The position numbers and the translations under genes were made by a program. Shown here piece by piece: positions 53,221-62,758 of a DNA stretch of 64,000 nucleotides. Origin of the DNA: Hespellia stercorisuis DSM 15480. Its GTDB lineage: Bacteria > Bacillota > Clostridia > Lachnospirales > Lachnospiraceae. Position 1 is the first letter of the stretch; every line of letters begins with the position of its first letter. The notes beneath the pieces are model-generated. The model was not told the DNA's origin. It made no database searches and saw only the letters and a list, made by a program, of their open reading frames with translations. The stretch lies in assembly GCF_900142165.1 (NCBI RefSeq), contig NZ_FQZY01000013.1:1-64000 (forward strand), read 5' to 3'.

Positions 53221-54080
53221 TGAAAAACAAGGATTTTGAACTCAGGTACAACCTGACCGGCAGCGACCGCAAGCGGCTCGTAACAGCGATTGCGGAGATT
53301 TTGAACAGCCCTGCAAAGTACAAAGGCGCTCCTTCCTTCGGCTATGAGGTGGACTACTTCACCATCGACAAGAATGGCACGATCAGCTTCGACGACCGCG
53401 CCGACAGCGAGGAAATCGAAAAGCTTATCGAGCGGCTGCACGAGCAGGGCTTTGAAGCGGAACCGCGCTTCGAGGATTTGCATATGACCGAGGAAGAAGA
53501 ACTGGGGCTTGGCAGACAGCACCGCGACCCGATTGGCGAAGATGGTATGCAGGCAAGCGATGTGCCGGATGAGGATATTGGGTTGGTCATCGAAATGCCC
53601 CGCTCCTCCTTTACCGACACTGCGCTCGAAAATCTCAAGCGGTTGGTGGAAAGCAAGAAAAGCCTCATAAGCAAGGCTCTCGGATGTAAAGACATCGACA
53701 TTGACATTGTTGATGAGAAGGTACGGTTCCCGTGGTTTGAGGACGGTACCGACCCGGACGCGGTCAAGGCATACACACTTTTTATCACAGCGCTTTGCGA
53801 GATGGCAAAGACTCAAAAGCGCGTTACCGCAAAGGAAAAAGATACGGACAATGACAAGTACGCATTCCGCTGCTTTCTGCTCCGTCTGGGCTTCATTGGT
53901 GATGGGTACAAGGCGGCGCGAAAGATACTGCTCCGCAACCTTTCTGGAAGCGGCGCATTCAAGAGCGGAAACCCGAAGGTGCAGGAACTGGTCGAGTGCA
54001 TCAATGCAGACGCCGGTCTCTATGATGACGTGATGAGCCTGCAGGACAAGGAGGTGTCTGACGATGAGGTTTCCAAGTAA
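53221..54080 (+). CDS. Prophage 'virulence-associated'-type protein
   Basis: 286 residues from the ATG at 53221 (GAAAGGCGG upstream). N-terminal part LTGSDRKRLVTAIAEILNSP and FGYEVDYFTIDKNGTISFDD resembles a family usually named virulence protein in prophages and ICEs. The C-terminal module AFRCFLLRLGFIGDGYKAAR plus KILLRNLSGSGAF strongly matches the end of the amidoligase at 13851-14822. Function unknown. Confidence 0.72.
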
Positions 54081-54294
54081 GGAGCTGGTAGAGAGCCTCC
54101 GCAAGCGTTACCCGGTTGGGTGCCGTGTGGAGCTTGTCCGAATGGACGACCCGCAAGCACCACCAGTTGGCACCAAAGGCACCGTGCGCGGCGTGGACGA
54201 CATCGGCTCGGTCATGGTGGCATGGGACAACGGCTGCGGCCTGTCCGTGGCTTACGGTGAGGACGCCTGCAAGGTGGTGAGCGGCGATGAGTGA
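54064..54294 (+). CDS. DUF4314 protein
   Basis: 76 residues, an SH3-like small beta-barrel by pattern (RYPVGCRVELVRMDDPQAPP, then GTKGTVRGVDDIGSVMVAWD). DUF4314 proteins are common in ICE and prophage clusters with the two genes around it. It overlaps both neighbours, showing a translationally coupled set. Confidence 0.8.
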   Translation: MRFPSKELVESLRKRYPVGCRVELVRMDDPQAPPVGTKGTVRGVDDIGSVMVAWDNGCGLSVAYGEDACKVVSGDE

Positions 54295-54463
54295 AGCGGT
54301 CAAGGAGCAGATTCTCGCCATCCGCGACACTGGGCTGACGAATATGTTCGATGTCCGCACGGTGCAGCACATCGCCAACGACAGGAGCTTCTACGAGCTT
54401 GTGGTGTATCTGGAGGAGCATCGATACGAATACGCGCATTTCATTCTCACCGGCGAAGCGTAA
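54287..54463 (+). CDS. DUF5049 protein
   Basis: 58 residues; the ATG overlaps the DUF4314 stop region (GATGAGTGA). VKEQILAIRDTGLTNMFDVR and VQHIANDRSFYELVVYLEEH match the DUF5049 pattern. Function unknown. Short enough to be missed by length cut-offs, but context and coupling support it. Confidence 0.78.
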   Translation: MSEAVKEQILAIRDTGLTNMFDVRTVQHIANDRSFYELVVYLEEHRYEYAHFILTGEA

Positions 54464-54518
54464 ACTACACAATTCCGGCGGCGAAATTCGCTGTAAAGAT
54501 CGTATAGTTTATGCTGGT

Positions 54519-54578
54519 ATATATCGCAGAATTGCCTTGCTATAGTGTGCTTTTAGAGCGATCATGTGTATGACAAAA
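54519..54578 (+). repeat. Promoter-like intergenic repeat, copy 2
   Basis: ATATCGCAGAATTGCCTTGC and TTTTAGAGCGATCATGTGTA parallel the copy at 53127-53182 base for base at roughly 70 per cent by eye. It lies 20 bases before the gene at 54599. Confidence 0.5.
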
Positions 54579-54598
54579 CAAAGGAGGCACACCCCACC

Positions 54599-54778
54599 AT
54601 GACAGACAAACAGTTGAAACAATCAAAAAGCCAGCTCCCGCAGGGCGAGCGCTTCGACCGAGCCTACAGCGCCTTTGAAGGCGGCATCAGACTGATTTCC
54701 AAGAAAGCCGACGGTTCGGAAACCCGCTACAAAGTACACTTCGAAGCTGACGACAATGTTCGCATCGAACGGTTTTAA
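54599..54778 (+). CDS. Small prophage protein
   Basis: 59 residues; AGGAGG 12 bases upstream. Basic N-terminus (TDKQLKQSKSQLPQGERFDR) and a beta-rich half (GGIRLISKKADGSETRYKVH). No assigned function; it follows the promoter-like repeat. Confidence 0.6.
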   Translation: MTDKQLKQSKSQLPQGERFDRAYSAFEGGIRLISKKADGSETRYKVHFEADDNVRIERF

Positions 54779-54791
54779 GGAGGGAGCGACC

Positions 54792-55019
54792 ATGTGGAGA
54801 GAAGGAAGCCTGAAGGTTCACGACAGCATTTTTCACTATTGGATGAAGCAGTATGACGAGGGTTCGCAGTTTGGCATCGAAGGCGGCAGAATCAGCAAGC
54901 TGATGCTCAAGCGGAACGGCGAGGTTGTTTGTAACTACGACAGAGGCTGGGACATCGAGCCCGCCGACCCGGACACGCAGCTTGCATTGGAGATACTGCT
55001 TCAAGGTGAAAACCGCTAA
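54792..55019 (+). CDS. Small prophage protein (DUF7678-like)
   Basis: 75 residues from the ATG at 54792 with AAGGAGGGAGCGACC upstream. Pattern HDSIFHYWMKQYDEGSQFGI, then GRISKLMLKRNGEVVCNYDR, is common in clostridial prophages just before the large terminase. Role unknown. A small AGCCC-TGCGT-GGGGCT hairpin follows at about 55047. Confidence 0.65.
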   Translation: MWREGSLKVHDSIFHYWMKQYDEGSQFGIEGGRISKLMLKRNGEVVCNYDRGWDIEPADPDTQLALEILLQGENR

Positions 55020-55110
55020 CCCGCACTAAATAAAATAGCCGAGGTCAGCCCTGCGTGGGGCTGTATCTCGTACAGATAGATTATGAAGGCACCGGAGGGT
55101 GTCTATTTTT

Positions 55111-56736
55111 ATGCCCGAAAGGAGGCGGCGACCATTGCGAAAACTGAAAAAGTACAAACAGACGCGCTTCAAAACGCAGGATTCGACCTATGACAAAGAA
55201 GCCGCCGACTACGCTGTGGCGTTCATAGAATCGCTCTGTCACACCAAAGGCACATGGGCCGGAAAGCCATTCGAGCTTATTGACTGGCAGGAACAAATTA
55301 TCCGTGACATCTTTGGAACACTGAAACCCAACGGTTACCGGCAGTTCAATACGGCCTATGTGGAGATACCAAAGAAGATGGGCAAAAGTGAGCTCGCGGC
55401 TGCTGTCGCCCTGCTGCTGACCTGTGGCGACAACGAAGAACGCGCCGAGGTTTATGGCTGTGCAGCTGACCGAAACCAAGCCTCCATCGTTTTCAATGTG
55501 GCGGCGGATATGGTGCGGATGTGTCCAGCTTTGTCGAAACGTGTCAAAATTCTCGACGCTACCAAGCGGCTCATCTTCCAGCCGACCGGCAGTATCTATC
55601 AGGTGCTTTCGGCCGATGTTGGCAACAAGCACGGCTTCAATACTCACGGCGTGGTGTTCGACGAGCTGCATACGCAACCGAATCGCAAGCTCTACGACGT
55701 AATGACCAAAGGCAGCGGCGATGCGAGAATGCAGCCGCTGTATTTTTTGATCACTACCGCCGGAGATAACCAGAACAGCATCTGCTGGGAGGTTCATCAA
55801 AAGGCGCTGGATATTATTGATGGAAGAAAGCATGACCCCACCTTCTACCCAGTAATTTACGGCGCAGCGCAAGAAGATGATTGGACTGACCCCAAGGTGT
55901 GGAAGAAGGCAAATCCCTCTCTCGGCATCACAGTCGGCATGGATAAGGTTAAGGCGGCGTTTGAATCAGCTCGGCAGAATCCCGCCGAGGAGAACAGTTT
56001 CCGGCAGCTTCGCCTCAACCAGTGGGTAAAACAAGCGGTTCGCTGGATGCCGATGGACAAATGGGATAAATGCGCTTTTGCCGTCGACGCGGAAGCTCTC
56101 GAAGGTCGTGTCTGTTACGGCGGACTTGACCTTTCCAGCAGCACCGACATCACGGCTTTTGTGCTTGTATTTCCACCCGGTGACGAGGATGACAAGTACT
56201 GCGTTCTGCCGTACTTCTGGATACCAGAGGATAATATCGACCTGCGTGTTCGGCGCGACCATGTAAATTATGATGTTTGGAAAAAACAGGGCTTTCTGCA
56301 AACTACTGAGGGCAATGTGGTACATTACGGCTATATCGAGCAGTTCATTGAATCCCTCGGTGAGAAATACAACATCCGTGAGATAGCTTTTGACCGCTGG
56401 GGCGCTGTGCAAATGACGCAAAACCTCGAAACGCTCGGCTTCTCCGTCGTTCCTTTCGGACAAGGCTTTAAAGATATGTCTCCACCGACCAAGGAACTCA
56501 TGAAGCTAACACTGGAGGAAAAAATCGCTCACGGCGGCCACCCCATCTTACGCTGGATGATGGACAACATATATATCCGCACCGACCCTGCAGGAAATAT
56601 CAAGGCGGACAAGGAGAAATCAACCGAAAAGATAGACGGCGCGGTCGCTACCATTATGGCGCTCGACCGTGCAATTCGGTGCGGTAACGATTCGGGCGAG
56701 AGTGTTTATGACAAACGCGGTTTGCTCATTTGGTAA
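55111..56736 (+). CDS. terL: Large terminase subunit (TerL)
   Basis: ATPase-nuclease that packages DNA into the procapsid. Walker A-type VEIPKKMGKSELAAA, Walker B GVVFDELHTQ, motif III LITTAG, and nuclease acidic residues in GLDLSSSTDIT, AFDRWGA and KIDGAVATIMALDRA. About 540 residues. Three starts are possible: a GTG at 55099, ATG at 55111, or TTG at 55135, which alone has a strong AAAGGAGG at nine bases and may be the true one. Confidence 0.95.
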   Translation: MPERRRRPLRKLKKYKQTRFKTQDSTYDKEAADYAVAFIESLCHTKGTWAGKPFELIDWQEQIIRDIFGTLKPNGYRQFNTAYVEIPKKMGKSELAAAVALLLTCGDNEERAEVYGCAADRNQASIVFNVAADMVRMCPALSKRVKILDATKRLIFQPTGSIYQVLSADVGNKHGFNTHGVVFDELHTQPNRKLYDVMTKGSGDARMQPLYFLITTAGDNQNSICWEVHQKALDIIDGRKHDPTFYPVIYGAAQEDDWTDPKVWKKANPSLGITVGMDKVKAAFESARQNPAEENSFRQLRLNQWVKQAVRWMPMDKWDKCAFAVDAEALEGRVCYGGLDLSSSTDITAFVLVFPPGDEDDKYCVLPYFWIPEDNIDLRVRRDHVNYDVWKKQGFLQTTEGNVVHYGYIEQFIESLGEKYNIREIAFDRWGAVQMTQNLETLGFSVVPFGQGFKDMSPPTKELMKLTLEEKIAHGGHPILRWMMDNIYIRTDPAGNIKADKEKSTEKIDGAVATIMALDRAIRCGNDSGESVYDKRGLLIW

Positions 56737-56750
56737 GGAGGTAAAAGCCT

Positions 56751-58046
56751 ATGGGCATTTTTCAAGGCATATTCAAACCCCGCGACAAGCCTAAAAACCT
56801 CGGCGGCGGCAACAGCTTTTTATGGGGAGGCTCGACCTCCGGCAAGGTGGTAAATGAAAAGACCGCCATGCAGATGACAGCGGTATATTCCTGTGTCCGT
56901 ATCCTTTCGGAGGCAATCGCAGGGCTCCCGCTGTTTGTTTATAAGTACGGCGATGACGGCAGTAAGGAAAAGTGCCTCGAACATCCACTATGGCGGGTCC
57001 TGCATGATGAGCCAAATCCTGAAATGACGAGTTTCGTATTCAGAGAAACTATGATGAACCACCTGCTTCTCACCGGCAACGCCTATGCTCAGATTATCCG
57101 CAATGCCCGTGGCGAGGTTATAGCGCTCTATCCGCTCATGCCAGACCGCATGACTGTGGACAGGGATTCGCAGGGACGACTGTATTACCGCTATCGGAAA
57201 AATAGCGATGATGCTCCAGAAATCTGCAAAAACAAGCAAAACGACATTATCTTCGCTCCCTCGGACATTCTTCATGTGTTGGGGCTCGGCTACGACGGTC
57301 TGGTCGGCTATTCACCGATAGCGATGGCAAAAAACGCTGTGGGCTTGGCAATCGCCGCCGAGGAATATGGCGCTAAGTTTTTTGCCAATGGTGCGGCACC
57401 AAGCGGCGTTCTCGAACATCCCGGCACGATTAAGGACCCGGAGCGCATACGGGAAAGCTGGCAGTCCACCTTCGGCGGCAGTGCTAATAGCAACAAAATT
57501 GCCGTGCTGGAGGAAGGACTCAAGTACACGCCGATCGCCATCTCGCCGGAACAGGCGCAGTTCCTCGAAACGCGCAAGTTCCAAATCAACGAAATCGCTC
57601 GAATTTTCAGGGTACCGCCGCATATGCTGGCTGACCTCGAAAAGTCGAGCTTTTCTAATATTGAGCAGCAGTCGCTGGAGTTCGTGAAATATACGCTCGA
57701 CCCGTGGGTGATCCGCTGGGAACAAGCGATGAACAAGGCGCTTCTGCTCGACAGCGAAAAACGCTCGATGTTCACAAAATTCAATGTGGACGGACTGCTT
57801 CGCGGCGACTATGCATCGCGCATGACAGGCTACGCGACCGCTCGACAAAACGGATGGATGTCGGCAAATGACATACGAGAGCTTGAAAACCTCGACCGCA
57901 TCCCTGACGACCTCGGCGGCGACCTTTACCTTATAAACGGTGCGATGACCAAACTGCAGGACGCAGGTGCGTTCGCAAATACAACAACAGAAACGGAGGG
58001 AACCTCAGATGGACAAAACAAAACGAAGTCCCGCAAAGGCACGTGA
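56751..58046 (+). CDS. Portal protein (HK97 type)
   Basis: 431 residues. Forms the ring through which DNA enters the head. Typical segments AMQMTAVYSCVRILSEAIAG, HPLWRVLHDEPNPEMTSFVF, LLTGNAYAQIIRN and RKFQINEIARIFRVPPHMLA. AAGGAGG precedes the ATG. Overlaps the protease gene by 38 bases. Confidence 0.95.
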   Translation: MGIFQGIFKPRDKPKNLGGGNSFLWGGSTSGKVVNEKTAMQMTAVYSCVRILSEAIAGLPLFVYKYGDDGSKEKCLEHPLWRVLHDEPNPEMTSFVFRETMMNHLLLTGNAYAQIIRNARGEVIALYPLMPDRMTVDRDSQGRLYYRYRKNSDDAPEICKNKQNDIIFAPSDILHVLGLGYDGLVGYSPIAMAKNAVGLAIAAEEYGAKFFANGAAPSGVLEHPGTIKDPERIRESWQSTFGGSANSNKIAVLEEGLKYTPIAISPEQAQFLETRKFQINEIARIFRVPPHMLADLEKSSFSNIEQQSLEFVKYTLDPWVIRWEQAMNKALLLDSEKRSMFTKFNVDGLLRGDYASRMTGYATARQNGWMSANDIRELENLDRIPDDLGGDLYLINGAMTKLQDAGAFANTTTETEGTSDGQNKTKSRKGT

Positions 58047-58770
58047 AAAAACGCACTTCTGGAATTGGGACAGTGATGAGGATACAGGCATCCGCACCCT
58101 GTACCTCGACGGCACCATTGCGGACGAAAGCTGGTGGGATGATGAAATCACGCCTCGAATGTTCAAGGACGAGCTGATGTCCGGCGACAGCGATATTGTC
58201 GTGTGGATCAATTCACCGGGCGGCGACTGCGTGGCAGCGTCTCAGATTTACGCCATGTTAATGGATTACCCGCATGACGTGACCATCAAGATTGACGGCA
58301 TCGCTGCTTCGGCGGCATCGGTCATCGCAATGGCGGGTACGCAGGTGCTCATGGCACCTACGGCGCTTATGATGATTCACAATCCACTCACAGTAGCAAT
58401 CGGCGACACCGAGGAAATGCAAAAAGCCATTGCCATGCTGGACGAAGTCAAGGAGTCCATTATCAACGCCTACGAAATCAAGACTGGGCAGTCCCGCGCA
58501 AAAATTTCTCATCTCATGGACGGCGAAACCTATATGAACGCAAACAAAGCGGTGGAGCTTGGCTTCGCGGATGGCATCTTGGAGGACGCCAAACGCGACC
58601 ACGGCGACGATGTGGTCTTTGCTTTCAGCCGCAGAGCAGTTACAAACGCACTATTCAACAAGCTCATCACGAAACCAGCTCCGAAGGCGGAGCAAAAGAA
58701 GCCCGATGCGCCGACTGGCGTTTCCATCACCGAGGCTATGCAGAAACTGCAAGCCCGTAAATACATTTAA
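58009..58770 (+). CDS. ClpP-type head maturation protease
   Basis: 253 residues, S14 family. The catalytic serine is in DGIAASAASVIAMAG, the histidine in MMIHNPLTVAIG and an Asp in LMDGETYMNANKAVELGFAD. It processes the capsid and scaffold during head assembly. I start at the ATG at 58009 (CGGAGGGAACCTCAG upstream), inside the portal gene. A flexible C-terminal tail follows the protease domain. Confidence 0.93.
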   Translation: MDKTKRSPAKAREKTHFWNWDSDEDTGIRTLYLDGTIADESWWDDEITPRMFKDELMSGDSDIVVWINSPGGDCVAASQIYAMLMDYPHDVTIKIDGIAASAASVIAMAGTQVLMAPTALMMIHNPLTVAIGDTEEMQKAIAMLDEVKESIINAYEIKTGQSRAKISHLMDGETYMNANKAVELGFADGILEDAKRDHGDDVVFAFSRRAVTNALFNKLITKPAPKAEQKKPDAPTGVSITEAMQKLQARKYI

Positions 58771-58785
58771 CGGAGGTATTTGATT

Positions 58786-59967
58786 ATGAAAAAGGTACTC
58801 GAAATGCGTGAAAAACGCGCAAAGGCGTGGGACGCGGCAAAGGCGTTCCTCGACACTCGCGCCAAGGACGGCGTCCTGTCTGCAGAAGACAATGCCACCT
58901 ACGACAAAATGCTCGCGGACGTAGACGCAATGGCTCGTCAGATTGCCATTGAGGAAGATCGTGTGGCAAGGGATGCTGCAATGGCGCAGCCCACCAGTTC
59001 TCCAATCACTGAAAAGCCTGTAGCACAGAACGGCAAGCCTCTCATTCCCAGAGCGACCGCCGAATACCGTGAGGATTTCTATAATCTCATTCGCGGCAAG
59101 CGTCCCGTTCACAATGTCATGGAGGAAGGCACTTCTTCCACCGGTGGCTATCTCGTTCCGCTGGAGTTCGACGACACTCTCGTTAAGGCACTTGCCCGCG
59201 AGAACGTAATCCGTTCTCTGGCAAAGGTCATCACAACTGCTGCACCTCACAGAATTAATGTGGCGCTTACTGATGTTTCTGCCGATTGGGTAGCTGAGTC
59301 CGGCGTGTTTACGCCCTCCACTCCTACCTTCAACCAGCTCTCTCTCGATGCGTTCACGCTTCGTGCGGCAGCACTGGTCTCCGAGGAACTGCTTGAGGAC
59401 TCCATGTTCGACCTTCAGGCCTACCTCATCGATAACTTTGCTCGCGCTTTTGCGGCGAAAGAGGAACAGGCTTTCTGCATCGGCACCGGCAGCGGTCAGC
59501 CTACCGGCATCTTCACCGCAAACGGCGGCGATCTCGGCGTGACTACCGCTACTGCCGGAGACATTAAGGCGGACGAGCTTATCGACCTGACCTACGCGCT
59601 CAAGGACGGCTACAAGAAAAATGCTGTGTTTGTGCTTGGCAGTGGCACTCTCGCAAGCGTCCGCAAACTCAAGGACGGTAACGGTTCATATATGTGGCAA
59701 CCCTCTCTGCAGGCTGGTCAGCCTGACCGTCTGCTCGGTTTCCCTGTATATGTTTCTCAGTATGCTCCTACCATCGCGGCAGGTGCCTACACAGTCGCTT
59801 TCGGCGATTTCCAGAACTACTGGATTGCAGACCGTACTGGCAGAACCGTTCGCCGTGCAGATGAGCTCCACATCGCCAACCTTCAGACCGGCTTCTACGC
59901 TTTCCAGCGTGTTGACGCTAAGACAGTACTGCCTGAAGGCATCAAGCTACTCAAGCAGCACGCCTAA
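58786..59967 (+). CDS. Major capsid protein (HK97 fold)
   Basis: 393 residues. N-terminal charged helical delta domain (about 1-100, EMREKRAKAWDAAKAFLDTR), which the protease removes, then the shell domain with TSSTGGYLVPLEFDDTLVKA, EEQAFCIGTGSGQPTGIFTA and VAFGDFQNYWIADRTGRTVR. Standard for siphovirus prophages of this type. Confidence 0.95.
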   Translation: MKKVLEMREKRAKAWDAAKAFLDTRAKDGVLSAEDNATYDKMLADVDAMARQIAIEEDRVARDAAMAQPTSSPITEKPVAQNGKPLIPRATAEYREDFYNLIRGKRPVHNVMEEGTSSTGGYLVPLEFDDTLVKALARENVIRSLAKVITTAAPHRINVALTDVSADWVAESGVFTPSTPTFNQLSLDAFTLRAAALVSEELLEDSMFDLQAYLIDNFARAFAAKEEQAFCIGTGSGQPTGIFTANGGDLGVTTATAGDIKADELIDLTYALKDGYKKNAVFVLGSGTLASVRKLKDGNGSYMWQPSLQAGQPDRLLGFPVYVSQYAPTIAAGAYTVAFGDFQNYWIADRTGRTVRRADELHIANLQTGFYAFQRVDAKTVLPEGIKLLKQHA

Positions 59968-59979
59968 GGAGGTAGCGAT

Positions 59980-60348
59980 ATGAGCGAATATAACGCGAAG
60001 AACTACACCGAACAGGGCGGCGAGAAAACCGTCATCGGCGGAACGTTGGAAATCCAGGAGGGAGCCTCGGTAACGGGTCTTCCTTCTTCTCAAGTACCCG
60101 TCGCTACGGAAACCACACTTGGAGGAGTTAAGGCAACCACCAAAACTGAAACGTATACCGTCGCAGCGAAAATTGGTACGGACGGAAACCTCTATGTTCC
60201 AACTTACCCAACCGTGCCGGAAGTACCCGTTGCGGTAAACCAGGCGGTAAGTACGGCTGAGGATATCACTACACTCCTTGCTGATTTCAATGCACTGCTC
60301 GTAAAACTGAAAACCGCCGGGCTTATGGCTCCGGACGCGCAGGAATAA
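59980..60348 (+). CDS. Head fibre / decoration-like protein
   Basis: 122 residues. Beta-rich N-terminal half with Gly/Thr repeats (GGTLEIQEGASVTGLP) and the LGGVKATTKTETYTV motif seen in phage head-fibre proteins, then a C-terminal helix (LLADFNALLVKLKTAGLM). Its place right after the capsid gene supports a head-surface role. Confidence 0.7.
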   Translation: MSEYNAKNYTEQGGEKTVIGGTLEIQEGASVTGLPSSQVPVATETTLGGVKATTKTETYTVAAKIGTDGNLYVPTYPTVPEVPVAVNQAVSTAEDITTLLADFNALLVKLKTAGLMAPDAQE

Positions 60349-60366
60349 AGAAAGGATGGTGGCGGT

Positions 60367-60675
60367 ATGACACTGCTTGAAAAAGTCAAAGCGAATCTAA
60401 TTCTCGAACACTCGGCGGACGATGAACTGTTGCAGTTGTACATATCCGCCTCTGTGTCCTATGCTGAGAGCTATCAGCATCTCACAGAAAATTACTACAC
60501 CGACCATCAGATGCCACCTACCACAGAGCAAGCCGTCATTATGCTGTCGTCCCATTTCTATGAATCCAGGGACGGCAGCACCGGCGGCTTTTTCTCTGAC
60601 AACGTGCAGGCCGGACAGCAAGTATGGAACACGGTCAATCTGCTTTTGCGACTTGACCGGGATTGGAAGGTGTGA
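60367..60675 (+). CDS. Head-tail connector (gp6-like)
   Basis: 102 residues, helical, with LLEKVKANLILEHSADDELL and YAESYQHLTENYYTDHQMPP, the pattern of HK97 gp6-type connector proteins under the portal. Good position between capsid and head-closure genes. Confidence 0.88.
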   Translation: MTLLEKVKANLILEHSADDELLQLYISASVSYAESYQHLTENYYTDHQMPPTTEQAVIMLSSHFYESRDGSTGGFFSDNVQAGQQVWNTVNLLLRLDRDWKV

Positions 60676-60677
60676 GT

Positions 60678-61010
60678 ATGAGCTTTGGTAAGATGAACAC
60701 CTTCATCGGCATCGCCCAGAAAGTGACTATAAAAGATGCAGAAGGATTCAGAACCGAGGTTGACAGTATCGTAGCTTCGGTCAGAGCATACCGGGAGGGT
60801 CGGCACGGCAACGAGAAATGGGCAAATCGAGCTCAGTTCTCAGAAGCCACCGACCTTTTCCGTTTTCGTTGCATTCCCGGCGTCGCTGTTACGCCTGCTA
60901 TGACCATAGTCAACGATGGCGGGCGCTTTGAGATCACCTCGGTCGAGAATGTTAAAGGACGCGGTATGTATATTGAGGTACTTGCAAAGGCGGTGAAGCC
61001 CAGTGGCTAA
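60678..61010 (+). CDS. Head closure / head-tail adaptor protein
   Basis: 110 residues, a beta-barrel pattern (IGIAQKVTIKDAEGFRTEVD, DLFRFRCIPGVAVTPAMTIV, GRFEITSVENVKGRGMYIEV) of the SPP1 gp16-like adaptor family. It overlaps the next gene by 8 bases. Confidence 0.85.
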   Translation: MSFGKMNTFIGIAQKVTIKDAEGFRTEVDSIVASVRAYREGRHGNEKWANRAQFSEATDLFRFRCIPGVAVTPAMTIVNDGGRFEITSVENVKGRGMYIEVLAKAVKPSG

Positions 61011-61434
61011 AGCATTCTGTAAACTGCCAGAGGACTTCCTGCTCAAGCTCTCCCGGCTGGGTGACCGAACGGATGAGATCATTCCGAAAGTACTGGAAGC
61101 CGGAGGTGAAGTCGTGGAGGCAAAAGTGCGCGCTAATCTTCAGTCGGCCATCGGCAGCAATCCCAAAGAGAAAAGTCGTTCCACCGGTACTCTTGCAGGT
61201 GCTCTCGGTGTTTCTTCTGCGCGGCAGGATAAGGATGGTAACTTCAATGTCAAAGTCGGATTCGCAGAAAACCGTCCTGACGGCAAGAGCAATGCGATGA
61301 TTGCCGGTGTGCTCGAATACGGGAAGCACGGTCAGGCTCCACGCCCATTTCTGAAGCCTGCAAAATCCTCCAGCAAGAATGATTGCATCGAAGCCATGAA
61401 AGCCGCCTTTGACCGGGAGGTGGAGAGTATATGA
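61003..61434 (+). CDS. HK97 gp10-like tail-completion protein
   Basis: 143 residues, GTG start within the previous gene. LGDRTDEIIPKVLEAGGEVV and VLEYGKHGQAPRPFLKPA are the family hallmarks. It forms part of the head-tail joining complex. Confidence 0.88.
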   Translation: MAKAFCKLPEDFLLKLSRLGDRTDEIIPKVLEAGGEVVEAKVRANLQSAIGSNPKEKSRSTGTLAGALGVSSARQDKDGNFNVKVGFAENRPDGKSNAMIAGVLEYGKHGQAPRPFLKPAKSSSKNDCIEAMKAAFDREVESI

Positions 61435-61775
61435 GCTTGCTTGAAGAACTGAACACCGTGCTGTTGCCGCTCGTCCCCGTGGAGACGGGCGTTTTTTCTG
61501 CCGCACCACCTGACCGCTATGTCGTGGTCACACCCATTGTAGAAACCTTTAGGCTGTATGCAGATAATCTGCCCCACCACGAGGTGCAGGAGGCGCGGCT
61601 CTCCCTTTTCGACAAGGGCAACTACATCGCAATTAAAAACACGATTGTCCGGGCGCTCCTCGCTGCGGACATTACCATAATCGACCGCCGGTACATCGGC
61701 CATGAGGACGATACCGGCTATCACCACTTTGCCATTGACGTGGCAAAGGATTATTCATTTGAAATGGAGGAATGA
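61431..61775 (+). CDS. Tail terminator-like protein
   Basis: 114 residues; overlaps the previous stop by four bases (ATGA). YVVVTPIVETFRLYADNLPH and IAIKNTIVRALLAADITIID fit minor tail/tail-terminator proteins that cap the tail tube at the connector. Confidence 0.78.
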   Translation: MSLLEELNTVLLPLVPVETGVFSAAPPDRYVVVTPIVETFRLYADNLPHHEVQEARLSLFDKGNYIAIKNTIVRALLAADITIIDRRYIGHEDDTGYHHFAIDVAKDYSFEMEE

Positions 61776-61778
61776 CCT

Positions 61779-62375
61779 ATGGCAACTATCGGTCTTGACA
61801 GGCTGTTTTATGCACCCATTACCGAAGCCGCTGACGGCTCGGAGACCTACGGTACTCCCATCTCACTGGCAAAGGCCATCAGCGCAGAACTGTCCGTGGA
61901 GGTCAACGAAGCGACGCTCTACGCTGACGATGGCGTGGCAGAAGCGGTCAAGGAATTCAAGTCCGGCACTCTCACGCTGGGCATTGACGACATCGGCACC
62001 GGCTCTGCCAATGCGCTGACCGGAGCACAAATCGACTCGAATCATGTGCTGATCTCCGCATCGGAGAACGGCGGCGTGCCTGTCGCTATCGGCTTCCGGG
62101 CACGGAAGTCAAACGGTAGCTACAAGTATTTCTGGCTCTACCGCGTTATCTTTGGTATCCCCGCAACCAACCTCGCCACCAAGGGCGACAGCATCACTTT
62201 CTCGACGCCGACTATTGAGGGCACGATCTACCGCCGCAACAAGCTGGACGGTCAGAGCAAGCATCCGTGGAAGGCCGAAGCCAATGAGGGTGATACGGGC
62301 CTCGGCGCAACTGTTATCTCCGGCTGGTTCACCGAGGTGTATGAGCCGGACTTTACTCCCGGAGGTACTGACTAA
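61779..62375 (+). CDS. Major tail tube protein
   Basis: 198 residues with GLDRLFYAPITEAADGSETY, SAELSVEVNEATLYADDGVA and FWLYRVIFGIPATNLATKGD, the phi13-type major tail protein pattern. It polymerises around the tape measure. Its stop overlaps the next start by one base. Confidence 0.92.
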   Translation: MATIGLDRLFYAPITEAADGSETYGTPISLAKAISAELSVEVNEATLYADDGVAEAVKEFKSGTLTLGIDDIGTGSANALTGAQIDSNHVLISASENGGVPVAIGFRARKSNGSYKYFWLYRVIFGIPATNLATKGDSITFSTPTIEGTIYRRNKLDGQSKHPWKAEANEGDTGLGATVISGWFTEVYEPDFTPGGTD

Positions 62376-62758
62376 TGGTTAATGACAGAAGCGCCGCCAT
62401 TACCATTGGTGGCAAAGAATATGAAATGATCCTCACTACCCGCGCTACCAAGGAAATCGCCAAGCGGTACGGCGGCCTGTCCAATCTCGGCGACAAGCTC
62501 ATGAAGTCTGAAAACTTCGAGATGGCACTCGATGAGGTTGTTTGGCTGATTGCGCTACTTGCCAATCAGAGCGTTCTTATCCACAACCTGCAAAATCCGC
62601 AGGACAAGCGTGAACCTCTGACCGAGGAGGCTGTGGAGCTGCTGACCTCGCCGTTGGAGCTTGCCACCTACAAGGAATCCATTATGGAAGCCATGTTCAA
62701 GGGAGCCAAGCGCAATGTGGAAAGTGAGGATGACTCAAAAAACGTGGTGGTCGGGTAA
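62375..62758 (+). CDS. Tail assembly chaperone, short form (gpG-like)
   Basis: 127 residues (SAAITIGGKEYEMILTTRAT, LDEVVWLIALLANQSVLIHN). It sits between tail tube and tape measure, where siphoviruses have the G/GT chaperone pair. The last codons contain the slippery heptamer at 62737-62743; without a shift, translation ends at 62758. Confidence 0.88.
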   Translation: MVNDRSAAITIGGKEYEMILTTRATKEIAKRYGGLSNLGDKLMKSENFEMALDEVVWLIALLANQSVLIHNLQNPQDKREPLTEEAVELLTSPLELATYKESIMEAMFKGAKRNVESEDDSKNVVVG

